DNA from: Struthio camelus
Taxonomy: Eukaryota; Chordata; Aves; Struthioniformes; Struthionidae
DNA length: 64,000 nucleotides
Direction: 5' to 3'
Assembly (NCBI RefSeq): GCF_040807025.1
Contig: NC_090942.1
Location: 201,244,747-201,308,746, forward strand
Every line of letters begins with the position of its first letter. The stretch's first letter is position 1. A program made the position numbers and the translations under genes. Below the pieces are notes generated by a model, which searched no databases, was not told where the DNA came from, and saw nothing but the letters and a program-made list of their open reading frames with translations. This document shows positions 39,285 to 50,580 of the stretch, piece after piece.

Positions 39285-42200
39285 AGAGATACTTGCCTCC
39301 TCACCCGCAGAGAGCTCATTTGTGCTCTGACCATCCCAGGGCTTGTAGCTCTAGCCTGGAAATGAAATGATGCTGTATGTGAAGGGGAATAACGGGAGTG
39401 CCTGGGAAAAATAAACATAAGCTATTTCTTGTCGATGTTAAAAGGTAACTAACAGCCTGAAAAAATATGCTCTCCACAGATGTGTTTCCAGTGGAAGCTT
39501 CATCTACTACAAGGACATCACTGTCCATGAGGACACATTCCCAAAATTTGTCACCTTCCTGGTTTCCTGCTAGACCTCTGTACCCCTCTGTGGCCAGTCT
39601 TTTCCACCTTGTCACTGAGACCCACTGGTCAGGACAGGGTTATAGGTCCCCCGGAAAATCCATAGGGAATCATCTCCCTCTTATGGTGTGATTTCGTACT
39701 ACACTTGCAGTGCTTATTTCCAAGCTTTCCAACATTTACTGTACAGATGCTTGGAACTGTGAAGCAGAGAGGTGATCTGGGAGCTCTTGTTAATTCATCA
39801 GGGAGTAAGCACGGAGTTAGGTAAAAAAACGTGTGAGCAAAACTGATGCAAGAATGAAGGGATATAAAATGGGCATGGCTATACATGGGCTGGAAATTAG
39901 AAGATGTAAAGTCACTAGGGGGAGAAAGCTCTGAACAATTTTCTCAAGGGAGTGTTGAGGACAAGAAACTGATGTCAAGGTTGTTCAGTTTATGACTGAA
40001 ATTAGAGGAGGCAGTTGCCCATGACGCTGAGGACTGGAGTCAGTGAGATGAAGCATTCCAGGCAGTCTTTTTCTCCTAAAACCCAGTAATATTCCTTTTC
40101 CCTAAATTCACACTGACTGTGGCCATGCTAGTGCATGTGCTGCCTCCTCCAGGTGTGCTCTCTGGTCCTGGAAAAGATGCTGGGGATGTGAGCAGCATAG
40201 GTCTATTTGCCTACAGGACACACGAGCATTAACTTTGCAGGCATCAGCGCTGACTCTGGAGGCACTGCTGTCACCACTTCTTCAAAACTCTTGCAAACGC
40301 TGTACACTCCTTCTTGCCAGAGCCCCTCTGTCCAGCAGCAGTTGCTCTTACAGCAAGAGGGGCTTCAACAGGTGGAGCAGTGAGTAACAGCTGGAGATAC
40401 AAGATGTAATATCGGAAGTCTCAGGTTGTTTCTGCTTAAACCTGCGACCAGGATCTCCCTGCTGTGATCACCAAAGTAGCTCTTGTAGCTCTCCACCTGA
40501 TGTCTGCTCAGAGGGCAAGAGGTTATCAGCCAAACTTGCTAAAATAATCCTTAGAGCTGTAGGAAGGCTGGGTCAGCACTCACCCACTGAGCCATGCTGG
40601 TGAGCCCCATGGCCCTGGCTGCCCAACCACCTGGTTAGGAAGGTGCCGCAGTTCCCAGCAGCCTAGGAAGGCAGCTTTCCTCCTGCAGCACCCAGGCCGT
40701 ACAGGAGGTTGGTGAGCACCCAGGGCCTGCCCAGTGCCACTTGCCCAAAAGGCAAGGTTCTCCCCATGCTTCTTCTGACAAACTGGACATACAGAGCCTC
40801 CACCGTGTCAATCCCAGAGCAGTCTTGTGTAGGGGGCCAGTTCTGTTCATGATTTTCTTCATCAATCTGATAAATGGGAAACCTCTGTGGAGCAAGTTCT
40901 ATCATATCAGTGTATCCATCTTAAAAGTGAAACGTAAGAACTTTCTGGTGCTGGTGACAGAGCTGCTTGCAGAGCTCGAGGCAGGAGCGGCCATGGTTCC
41001 TGATAAATATTCAGTCTACAAAAGAGAACAGCCACCCTAGGTTAACAAGAATTCATAGTGAAAGTGGCCACATTAATTTAGGCGAAGAAATGTCACAGGT
41101 GCTTGCCTCATCACTTTCGAGCTAGATTAGTTGTGTTTAGGTGAGAGTACCGTGCTCAAAACCAGGCACGCACAGAGGCAGAGCCTCTTGCTCTGCAGTG
41201 CACATCTGCTGCCCAGCTTGTGGCAGACCTGCTCCCCTGCCACAGAGCCCTTCTCCACTTCCTATCTCCTGGGCATCCTCCAGACCATGTCCCCCTGCAG
41301 CTCAGCTAACGGGACAGCTAATTAAAATACATTATTAGCAGTCATGCGCTCTTTCTTTGCGATGGGTCCTGGGAGTGATCCAGGGCTTGTTTCTGCTTCA
41401 GGCCAACACAGCTGGCTGCTTGCCAGGCTTTCCAGACTGCTCCCGTGCCTATTCCTCCTGCAGTGACTGAGGCAGCCTTGGCTGGCCCTTCCCCACAGGA
41501 ACGGGCACACAGGGAGAGCTTCCTCACACAGGGTTTGTGGTTAGTCAGAGTAACGGGGAGAGCCAAACGCACTTGGAGCTGGGTTTCTGTTTTGGCAGTG
41601 TCCATCTGTTCACTAAATGCCCAACACGAATAGTGGCTGAATACCCTAAGGGATGTTTTTGGGTTAAATCATGCCTTCCATGTTTCACAGGCAAACAAGG
41701 GGTGTTAAAAACTGCCAGTTTCTGCCTGCCAGTCTGGTCATGACCTGCAAGGGGATGGGCTTTGCTGGAGGAAAGGATGAAATATGAGAAATTCCAAGTT
41801 TGTTCTGACTTGTGGTCGAGGCCCTTGGCTGCATCTAGTGTGAAGGCTCCTGACACTGCACATTGAATCAGCAATAAAACTAAGGAGTTTCAAAGGGCGT
41901 AGCAATGAATGTGACATCTTCTGTTTGCAAGTCTTCCCTGAATATTTCCCTTTCTAAAAAAGTTAAAACTGTAATTCTTATATAATGGCATGGCTTTGAC
42001 AGCTAAAACTTCAAGAAAAGCAGACTAGTCCCTAACTTCCCACTGACATAGAGAATGGTTTGGAAATAAATCACTTCAAAATTGTTCAAATATCTACCCT
42101 CTAGTGCTTCCAGAAGAAACTGCATGATTAGCCAGGTTTGTTATGGCTGGTATGTGAGCTTTGTACCATCCACACGGCTTTTTATGTGAAATTCCTCATC

Positions 42201-43021
42201 TCAGACATGCATCAATCACCACAAGAACAAGGCAGAAAGTGGAAGATAGCTATAGTTCATTCCTGAAACCTCATTTGCAAGGAAGTCTCAGGGCTCCCTG
42301 TTCTGATCAATAAAACGAGTGTTCATTGCTACGTGTTTTCTATAGAACAAAGGCCCCCTTTCCACCTACAATTTGTGGTAAGCTCTTTGGGTGAAATTTA
42401 AGCAGGACCTCTCACGTCACCTCTCACCTAATTGGTTTAGTAAAATACATGCTATCTGCAGGTATAAAGGGAGAAAATAGAGATGTTGTGCAACTGCGTA
42501 AGTAGTTGTGGTACAGCTCATAGGCTGCACTTTGCAAGCAGAGGTAGACATAGCCCATATCTTACCGAAGTTATACTTTAACATGGAAAATACAAAGAAC
42601 AGTTTAAGAGAAATGCAAGAAGGATGCCTACACCTAGCGAAGCTAGAGATGGAAAGGGAGGAAGAGGAAAAAATGTTAGTAAAGAAAGAGTTTTGTGAAA
42701 GTCACCAAATATTTTGTTCAAGCTGTTCGAACTCTCAGTCTAAAGATACCACTACAGATGCCTTTCTGATTTGGAAAGAACGTTTAGGCCTTTAAGAATT
42801 CTTGGTACGAACAGCTCCTTCAAAGTGGCCTTTTAACAGAACCGGAGCGATCAGAAAGCTGCTTACAATAAGTTGTGACTTGTCTGTTGAAAAGTCATTC
42901 TTTCGAGCTCAGGCTGCTTTGGCTAGTTAACGATGTCACGTGGCATTGTTTCTGGTCACTGACTGGATGACATTCAATTTGATATAAATTACAAATGTTA
43001 CAACTGAATGAACAGTTTGAA

Positions 43022-43300
43022 ATTCATAGAGTCATAAATTTGAAGGCCAGAGGGGGCTGTTATGATCATGTAGTCTGACCTCCTATATAACATAAGCCAT
43101 AAAATCGCAGTCAGTAATTCCTGCATCAAACGCAATAACTTGTGGTTGAGCAGGAGTGAATCTTTGATGAAGATACTCTGCCTTGATTAAAATCTTAATG
43201 TGATAGAGAACTCATATATCCTGGCTAAGATCTTCTGAAGGCTAATTATCCTCTCAAAATTCATATTGGCTTCTCACTTTAGATTTGCTCATCTCCACAG
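43022..43300 (-). mobile_element. Ancient CR1-like LINE 3' relic
   Basis: The plus strand begins with the reversed 3' end of an old amniote CR1: TCATAGAGTCATAAATTTGA, GGCCAGAGGGGGCTGTTATG, ATCATGTAGTCTGACCTCCT, GCAGTCAGTAATTCCTGCAT and AATAACTTGTGGTTGAG. Similarity fades after about 43250. This is the same broad, old class as 13711-14125, not the avian-specific subfamily at 47247-48384. No reading frame remains. Confidence 0.75.
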
Positions 43301-46300
43301 TGTTCCTTAGTTTCATTGTTCACAAAGCCCCCATGCAAAAAGCAAACCAAATAATTCGTTGTAACTATTGGAGTCTGACTGACTTAGAGACCATTAAATG
43401 TTTGTGGAATAGATCCACAAATAATGTGGAGCAAAAGCCATGTGGGAGCGTGGAATTATCTGCACAATCTGGAAACGTGGAAATATTTATGATATTACTC
43501 AAATAAATTTTAATACAAATGATTTGCTGAGCCCCTACTCCCCCAATAAGGGAATACAGGGAAAAGAGAGAAAAAGAGGCTGAAATGAGGAAGAAGATTG
43601 ACTGAGGGCTTATTAAGGAGAGAACTGGAGGCAGTGAGCAACGAGTCACCAGGAAATGAGGACTAAAAAAGCAAAAGAAGTCACATTTTAGAATGTGTGA
43701 ATTCTCTGGGAGCTCTGACAGTAGCTTCGGAAGAGGTGAAAATGAGAGATTTGAAGCTGAGCTGCAAGGTAGAGGTAAGCCCATGCTGGGATGCAGGGCT
43801 GGGGTGAAGAGAGAAGAAGATGCTTTTAGCTGCAGTGTTTTGAGCAGCCTGCTGAAGTAGGCAGCTCATAGCCATCAAGGCATCAGCGAGTAACAGCACT
43901 AAAATATTAAGTTAGGGGACTAGCTAGTTTCTTCACATTCACACCAGTGTAACAGCACAAAATCTGACCTCCCATTCCCATGGCAACCCTAACCCTGCTG
44001 CACTGCACAGAGATAGATGAAGGCGTAAATTTAATAGCATAGCCAGTAATCTCAGACCTTCCACATGTGCGATGCAGCAGAGTTCTGGTTGCTGGGGGAA
44101 CCATAACTTTTTAATCATGCCGCATTAACGGTTTTATTACTCTGAATATTTATAAGAGTTAGTTTATTTAGATCCGTTGAGAGAGAGACTTGTCATTTTT
44201 ACTGGGTCTTTCACGTTATCTCAGGCCTTTTCCTCGCTTTGTGCTGTACTTCAGGAGCAGCAGTTATTACTACTGGTCAAGCTTTAGCTTTCAGGGCACC
44301 TTGGTAGGCAGCATCCTATTATGGGCCAAAGGCCGTGTGCATCCCGGGGGAGCGTGGGTCTCTGCCTCAACGCCCCAGTGCAGCAGCCATGGGGGAACCA
44401 TGTGGCTGGCTACACTCCGCAAAGTCTTGCATGTTTGTGAAATGGTATACGGTGCCTTCTTCGCTGGTGGTAAGGGCTAAGACAAAATGGGGCCAAGTGC
44501 GGTGTGGGAGAGCCACACAGTTGGGCTCCATGTGCACGCACACGGGCACCTCGATGCGGTGTGGTGCCGCAGCTTGTTGGGACCGCACAAGCATGTGTGG
44601 TGGGGAATATGGGCAATTCAGGTAGCCCCTCATGGAAACTCACTGTAAAACACACTCCTTAGCTTCAGCTCAGCACCCTGGTCCGTCCCCAGCAACTGTG
44701 CTCATCCCCCCACACAATCCGTCACAGTGTCAGCTCAGCGGCTGGAGAAAAACCTGCTGGAGAAACTGCTCTCATGTGCTGATGCCAAACAGCAGTGGAA
44801 ATGGCCACGGTTATTGCCCAGCAGCAGTGAGGGAGCAGCGTGCGTGTGGCGCCATGTTGCTCAGCCAGCAGTGATCTGGGGCTGAGCAAGGAACTGGGGT
44901 AAACAAGGTACAGAATAGTTACAGCATCTGTAAGCAAAATGGCAAACATAAATGCAAAGTAAATAGAAGACTGCAAAGTATCCAGAGGAGGGAGTTCACA
45001 GAAGTGGTAGACCAGTGCTTGATATAATGCATACTGTTCCTGTGGATTTTGAGTGAAAAGCCAGCTGTGACAAACATTATGAGAATGCTTTACATAAATA
45101 GGAGCTACAAACATTTCAACAAGCAAAAAGAATGACAACCAAAGGAAAAAAATGTTCAATGAGGTATTTTCTGTGAAGGCTGAGAAACAAGTGCAACACA
45201 GATGAGAAGCCGTCTGCCTTTGGGGGCAGAATCTACTCCTGGTCCCATACAGCCCTGCTCTGAAACCCGCTTGGAAGGCTTTTGGAAAAACGTTGATGCT
45301 ATTCTTTGTTTAAACCAATTGAGAAAAAAAAAAGTTACCAAAACATTTAGAAAGTCATGAAAATGACCTAAAGAAATGCTTGGAAGGTTAACCTTATTTT
45401 GTGGTTATACAATACAATCTTCCAGGAATGCACCCGAAGAACACAGCTTGCAGAAGTATCACTGCAGGATTTGGGTCATGGCTGGAGCATAGCACGGTAT
45501 TTTCTTTTTGATGAAAGTCTCCCTCACAATTTTTTTTCCTTTCAGAGGAAGAAATCTATTCATCTCACAGAGTAATTTGTGCTCGTTTAATGAAGCTCAG
45601 GACATTTATCACAGGCAAGGGCTCTGTCTGAGCACCCTGTTTACTTCAAGTCCACTTATTTATAATATTCTTTCCTCCAGTTCTGGAATCCTTCACCTGC
45701 ATGAACATCTCCTTTAGATCATCTTTATTGAATATAGTTAAGTGTAGCTCATGGGATTATTGAATTACAGGCATGAACTTACCAAAATGAGATAAATCAC
45801 TAACATATTAGCCTCTCGCTATTAAACACATTTCACCCTGAGGCATTTTTCCGTATAACAGACACTGTATATCAAGTGTGCGAATACTCAAAGTAGCTAA
45901 TGCAGGCTTCTTCCAGAGCCAAAGCACGCAATGGGAGTGCAGCAGCTGCCTCTGAAGTAAGCTTTGCTGTCTAAAATATTTATTAGAAATAACATCCTCT
46001 GTGCAAGGCTTGAAAGGTAAGAGCCTGAGATGGATTTTAAAGTACATTTGTTCATACTGGATTCTCTTTCATGTGGTGCAGCATGAAACAGCCAAGTGCG
46101 CTTGCCGCAGAGCTGCCGCGTGGCGTGACGCTAGGGGTCCCGCTCCCATGCAGAATGAGTGCGCCAGGTCCAGCTGCTCCACAGCAGCAAGCCTAGCCGT
46201 GGCAAGGGAAACCAGCAGATATTTCTGTTTTGTTATAGGCTAACTTTGTGTTGCATTTTCTATTTACTGTCACAAAGGCTGGGGAGGAGTGGATATGTGT

Positions 46301-47246
46301 GCTGTCTAGCTCTCATGTTACTGTTGAATGCCTGCAGTCAAGCTGCTGAGGAGGCAAAGCAAAACGCAGAACCAGGGCTTTTACTGACCGTGCAGAGTAA
46401 AACCAGCCCCCTGGGACCAGGGAGCTGCCCCTGCAACAGCCAGCCCAAAGTCCCTGCTGAGAAGCAGCAGCATCTCCCCGGGACCGGCAATGGTCCAAAA
46501 TCCAGAAATCCGGGGGAACTCGGTCATGCTTGCTCGGGGTCCCCTTCCTGCCTTACTCCAGCCCGAACACAAGGGTAGGACCCTCCTGGGAACGGCTGCA
46601 GTGGGGCCTCACCCTCGCTCCTCCCCAAGGGTGGATCTTAAAAGAAACTGCATCCCACCAAAGTCCAATGCTTGTGGTATGCAGGGACAATAAGAAGTTA
46701 AAAACAGGAATTAAAGGAGAGGAGCAAAGAGGAATAAAGGTGTGGGGACTCGGGAGTTTAACGAGCAATGGACTCCTGAAAATGTTATAAAGGGCAGGGT
46801 CAGGCTCTGAAGCTAGTGGAGAGTAGTGGCAAGGGGATGTGAAGTATGAAGGCTATGATCAAGACCCCAGGAAAGCAGCTGGTTTTCCACCAGGGGGGAA
46901 CCAGCTGCACACACATGCTGGGGAGGAGGGCTGGAAACAAAAGGGAAGGGAAGGGAGAGAAGAGGAGAGAAAACAAAATGTATGAAAGGAAAGGAGAAAG
47001 AGAGGGACTACGGAAAATGAGAAGGAGCACACGTAAAGTAAGAAGGAAAACTTTACACTGGTAGATGAGTTTTTCTATTTTGCTGTTTACTGCCATTTCT
47101 AGTAGTAAAAATAGGACTTCCAAAACACCAATATGAACACTGAGCTGTACCAGAACACAAGAGACGAAAGACATCTGAGGATAGCAATCTGTCCTTTCTT
47201 GAGCTGTGGAAATTGCCACATCTCTGACGTGCTAGTTTGTTGCATT
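43301..47246. other. Non-coding spacer, no gene seen
   Basis: No exons are supported. GC content is locally higher at 44330-44620 and 46090-46640, but CpG density is modest. A purine-rich GA tract occupies about 46920-47056. Open frames on both strands lack known domains. Confidence 0.55.
46920..47056 (+). repeat. Purine-rich GA tract
   Basis: A run dominated by GGGAAGG, GAGAGA and AGGAAAG units on the plus strand, with few pyrimidines. It is low-complexity sequence that could adopt triplex structure, and the open frames across it are compositional. Confidence 0.7.
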
Positions 47247-48384
47247 ACAGAATCACAGAATGGTTGAGGTTGGAAGGGACCTCTGGAGATCATCTACTCC
47301 AACCTCCCTGCTCAAGCAGGGGCCTCTAGAGCATATTGTCCAGGATCACATCTAGACGGCTTTTGAATATCTCCAGCGAAGCAGACTCCACTACCTCTCT
47401 GGGCAACCTCTTCCAGTGCTCTGTCACCCTCACAGTCAAGAAGCTTTTCCTCAGGTTCAGATGGAACTGCCTGTGGTTCAGTTTGTGCCCGTTGCCTCTT
47501 GTCCTGTCGCTGGGCACCACGGAGAAGAGTCTGGCCCCATCCTCTCGACACCCTCCCTTCAGATACTTGTACACGTTGATGAGATCCCCTCTCAGTCTTC
47601 TCTTCTCCAGGCTGAACAGGCCCAGCTCCCTCAGCCTTTCTTCAGAGGAGAGATGCTCCAGCCCTCTAATCATCTTTGCAGCCCTCCGCTGGACTCTCTC
47701 CAGGAGTGACATGTCTCTCTTGTACTGGGGAGCCCAGAATTGGACACAGTACTCCAGGTGAGGCCTCCCCAGGGCTGAGGAGAGGGGCAGGATCACCTCC
47801 CTCCACCGGCTGGCAACACTCTGCCTCATGCACCCCAGGAGACCACTGGCCTTCTTGGCCACAAGGGCACACTGCTGCCTCATGCTCAACTTGTTGTCCA
47901 CCAGGACTCCCAGGTCCTTCTCAGCAGAGCTGCTTGCCAGCAGGTCAACCCCCAGCCTGTCCTGGTGCCTGGGGTTAGTCCTGCCTAGGTGCAGGACCCT
48001 GCACTTGCCTTTGCTGAACTTCAGGAGGTTCCTCTCCGCCCAACTCTCCAGCCTCTCCAGGTCCCTCTGAATGGCAGCACAGCCCTCTGGTGTGTCAGCC
48101 ACTCCCCCCAGTTTAGTATCATCAGCAAACGTGCTGAGGGTGCACTCTGTCCCTTCCGCCAGGTCATTGATGGATACATTGAACAAGACTGGACCCAGCA
48201 CTGACCCCTGGGGGACACCACTAGCTACAGGCCTCCAACTTGACTCTGCGCTATTCACCACAACCCTCTGAGCTTGGCCATCCAGCCAGTTCTCAATCCA
48301 CCTCACTGTCCACTTATCCAACCCACACTTCCTGAGCTTACCTAGGAGGATGGGATGGGAGACAGTGTCAAAAGCCTTGCTGAA
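47247..48384 (-). mobile_element. Avian CR1 LINE, 5'-truncated, ORF2 C-terminal part intact
   Basis: The minus strand is open without a stop for about 353 codons from the truncation point near 48384 to the TAG at 47326-47328. It encodes the C-terminal reverse transcriptase of CR1: [14 protein letters not shown] near the truncation, [14 protein letters not shown], the catalytic [29 protein letters not shown], and [20 protein letters not shown] ~80-base 3'UTR follows and ends in the ATTCTGTGATTCTGTAAT tail typical of avian CR1, which prime reverse transcription from their 3' ends. The endonuclease and the start of the reverse transcriptase are missing, so the copy cannot move by itself. The lack of frame disruption marks it as much younger than the CR1 at 33455-34053. 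No clear target-site duplication was seen, which is usual for CR1. Confidence 0.96.
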
Positions 48385-49189
48385 TTACACAAATTGGTGC
48401 CCGGGTCTGGTGCAAGGTATGATGAGCTGGATTCGGTTTCCTAAACTTAGACCTCTAGTGCCATTTGGAGTGCCCTAAGGTAACCTAGGCGCTGGATCCC
48501 ACTAAGGAAAAAATATAGGAGCTATGGAGTGGCACCTGGAGGCCACCCACGTATTTTGGGCTATTGCCAAAGGAAAGAGACACCAGTGCCTTAGGCACTG
48601 AACTGTACCCCGGTCAGACCAGTGAGCGGGCCCTCAGGTGCCGGGTGCTCCTTAACGCTGCCTTGTCCCAGCTGGTGGCTCACGAGGCCCCGCTGCCGGC
48701 ACCAACACGTCTCCATGTGCCTCCCCAGGAGCTGGGACCCTGCACAGCAGACACCTCCACGCAGACCCCACCGTGTATGTGCCCACCTCAAAATGACTGC
48801 TTGCCTGTGAATTTTCAAGCCTCACCAAGCAAGCATTGGCTTTGCCCCACATGGCCTTCAAGGCTAACCTGGAGGTTGTGAAGTGCCTGCAAGTGTCCAG
48901 CCCCTGTGACTGCAGCAAGAGCCACGGGAGCCCAAGGGACTGTCACAAACAACCGAGTTCACACATTTCCACCGGTGGCCGCCCATCATGGCCAGCCATG
49001 CCTGCCCCAGCGGGGCGCACGGGCAGCTGGCCCTGCCCCGGGAGATGGTGGCTCCAGGCTGGTGGTGGCTCAGCGGCCGTGGCCACGGTGGGGAGCGCTG
49101 AGCCGGCAGCGCATGGGGGCAACACGTGCTTGATCCAGCACCGTCCATCTTCCTAGTTTCTCATGGGCCCTCCTAAAACATCAGCAAGG

Positions 49190-49430
49190 CAGCGTCTTGA
49201 TTTCCCAGCCGGCCGTGGCCACCCGCTTGCTGCTCACCCTGGGAGCCAGGAATCCCAGCCGCCGGCAGCTGGCTCCCGCCAGGCCCTCTCACCGCCCGCA
49301 GCTCCCCTCTTCCTTCCCGCGGTACCCAAGCCGGGGAGCTGCTGCTCTTTGGGGCGCCCGCTCGGCCCGGCGCTGCCGCCGCTGCCCCCACCGTGTGGCT
49401 CGGCCCCTGCCTCTTACCTTCTCTAGTTGT
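49190..49430. promoter_or_regulatory. Short CpG-rich patch
   Basis: About 240 bases with high GC and many CpG sites (GCCGGCCG, CCGCGG, CGCTGCCGCCGC). It is too short for a confident CpG island. No CCAAT or TATA element is obvious and no neighbouring gene is recognised. It could be a minor or orphan CpG island. Confidence 0.4.
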
Positions 49431-49519
49431 GGCTTCACCTTTGCTGCTTGCACAATCAACATCATAGCAGCATCTTTCCTTCTCTGCCTCGTGGTTTTAC
49501 AGGTTTGGGTTTGTTTTCT

Positions 49520-49545
49520 GGTTTGGTTTGGTTTGGTTTGGTTTG
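49520..49545 (+). repeat. (GGTTT)n simple repeat
   Basis: Five tandem GGTTT units, flanked by imperfect T-rich copies, form a short microsatellite. Confidence 0.9.
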
Positions 49546-50429
49546 TTTCCTATTGCAACATCCCGTCTGAGTTCAGACCCTGAGGGGTTTTGGTGCTGGT
49601 TTGTTTGGGGGATCCCGACTCCAAACAGCAGCGGTCAGCTCGGATTTGCCGACGCTGGCCGTTTGCGGTAATCGCCTGCCTGAGCTTCAGCCGGAGACCT
49701 GTGAGTTGCAGGCGCAAAACCTCTCCCTGTGTCTTTGTCTGAAGCATACAGACTCCCTCCCGGAGGTGTCAGTCTTTTGCAGAGAAAGCTGTACAAAATC
49801 ACCGTCCCTTCTGTGCGTTATGTTCAGGTACAGCACTCGACGGTAACTATCAGCTTCCTTTGACATCGCTCCTGTAATTATGAAACAAGTGGTGATGCTT
49901 TCAGTTTGTTGTTCCAGCTGCTGAAAAACGGACAAAAATCTCTGCAGAAATCCTCTTTTCCTTACTATTTTCTACTATTTTCAGTAGAGCAGAGATTTAA
50001 ATTATTTTTGATGAAAAGGCGAACTGTGAAGATGGAAAGAAAAAGCACCTTAAGGTGTACTGCAGTCTGCACTGATGCGTTACCACACGGATTAGCAGCC
50101 TCAGAGGAAAACGCACATTTGCTGGCGAAAAGTTGGATCATTGCTCTTTGTCCTCAAGGCTTTGTTCAGAACACTTCTTGGACACCAGTTACAATTTTCT
50201 AAATAGTAAACATGATAAACATTATAAACTGTGACTTTGTTAAAGACATGTGAGCATAAATTCCCCTAAATGAGTTGCCTCTCCCAAGGGAAATGGTTTT
50301 TAGGTTTACGGTTAATGAACGAGGTTTCCAGCCAGGGGACCTGCTCTCCGGCTGGAGGTTTAACCCTCTGCTCCAGAGACGCCTTCAGTTAAGGACCAAG
50401 CTGTAAACCTGGCGGCAACGGCATCTGCC

Positions 50430-50580
50430 GAGGCGGGTTTGCAGAAGGGACTTTCCCGCCCGGTTCTGCAGTGTTTTGGGGAAGCCAGAGACGCGCGCGG
50501 GAGCCAGGCGCCCCGCGCAGCCCCCGCGGGCCCCGCGCGCCCAGCCCTGGCGAAACCGGCCGCTGCTCGGGGCAAGCGTT
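50430..50580. promoter_or_regulatory. Short CpG-rich patch
   Basis: About 150 bases carry dense CpG (GACGCGCGCGGG, CCCCGCGCGCCC). It is isolated in AT-rich DNA with no recognised transcript. It could be an orphan CpG cluster or a distal element; function cannot be assigned. Confidence 0.35.

Larger units (their letters stand above)
34054..43021. other. Gene-poor spacer, no gene seen
   Basis: There are no supported exons. The stretch contains an L2-like relic (35662-35745), a 24-base tandem duplication (39237-39284), a paired ATTATCTAAAGAC repeat (35929-35941 and 35973-35985) and a CTCF-like core at 37992-38003. A plus-strand open frame at 42508-42795 encodes a charged, coiled-coil-like peptide but has no other support. 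Confidence 0.55.

Noticed and set aside
44668-44688. Second RE1-like sequence (TCAGCACCCTGGTCCG)
   Set aside because: The right half lacks GGACAG and has several mismatches at key positions; unlike the site at 17920 it lies in no CpG island.
47336-48271. Plus-strand open frames across the CR1 at 47247-48384
   Set aside because: They are antisense shadows of the CR1 reverse-transcriptase frame.
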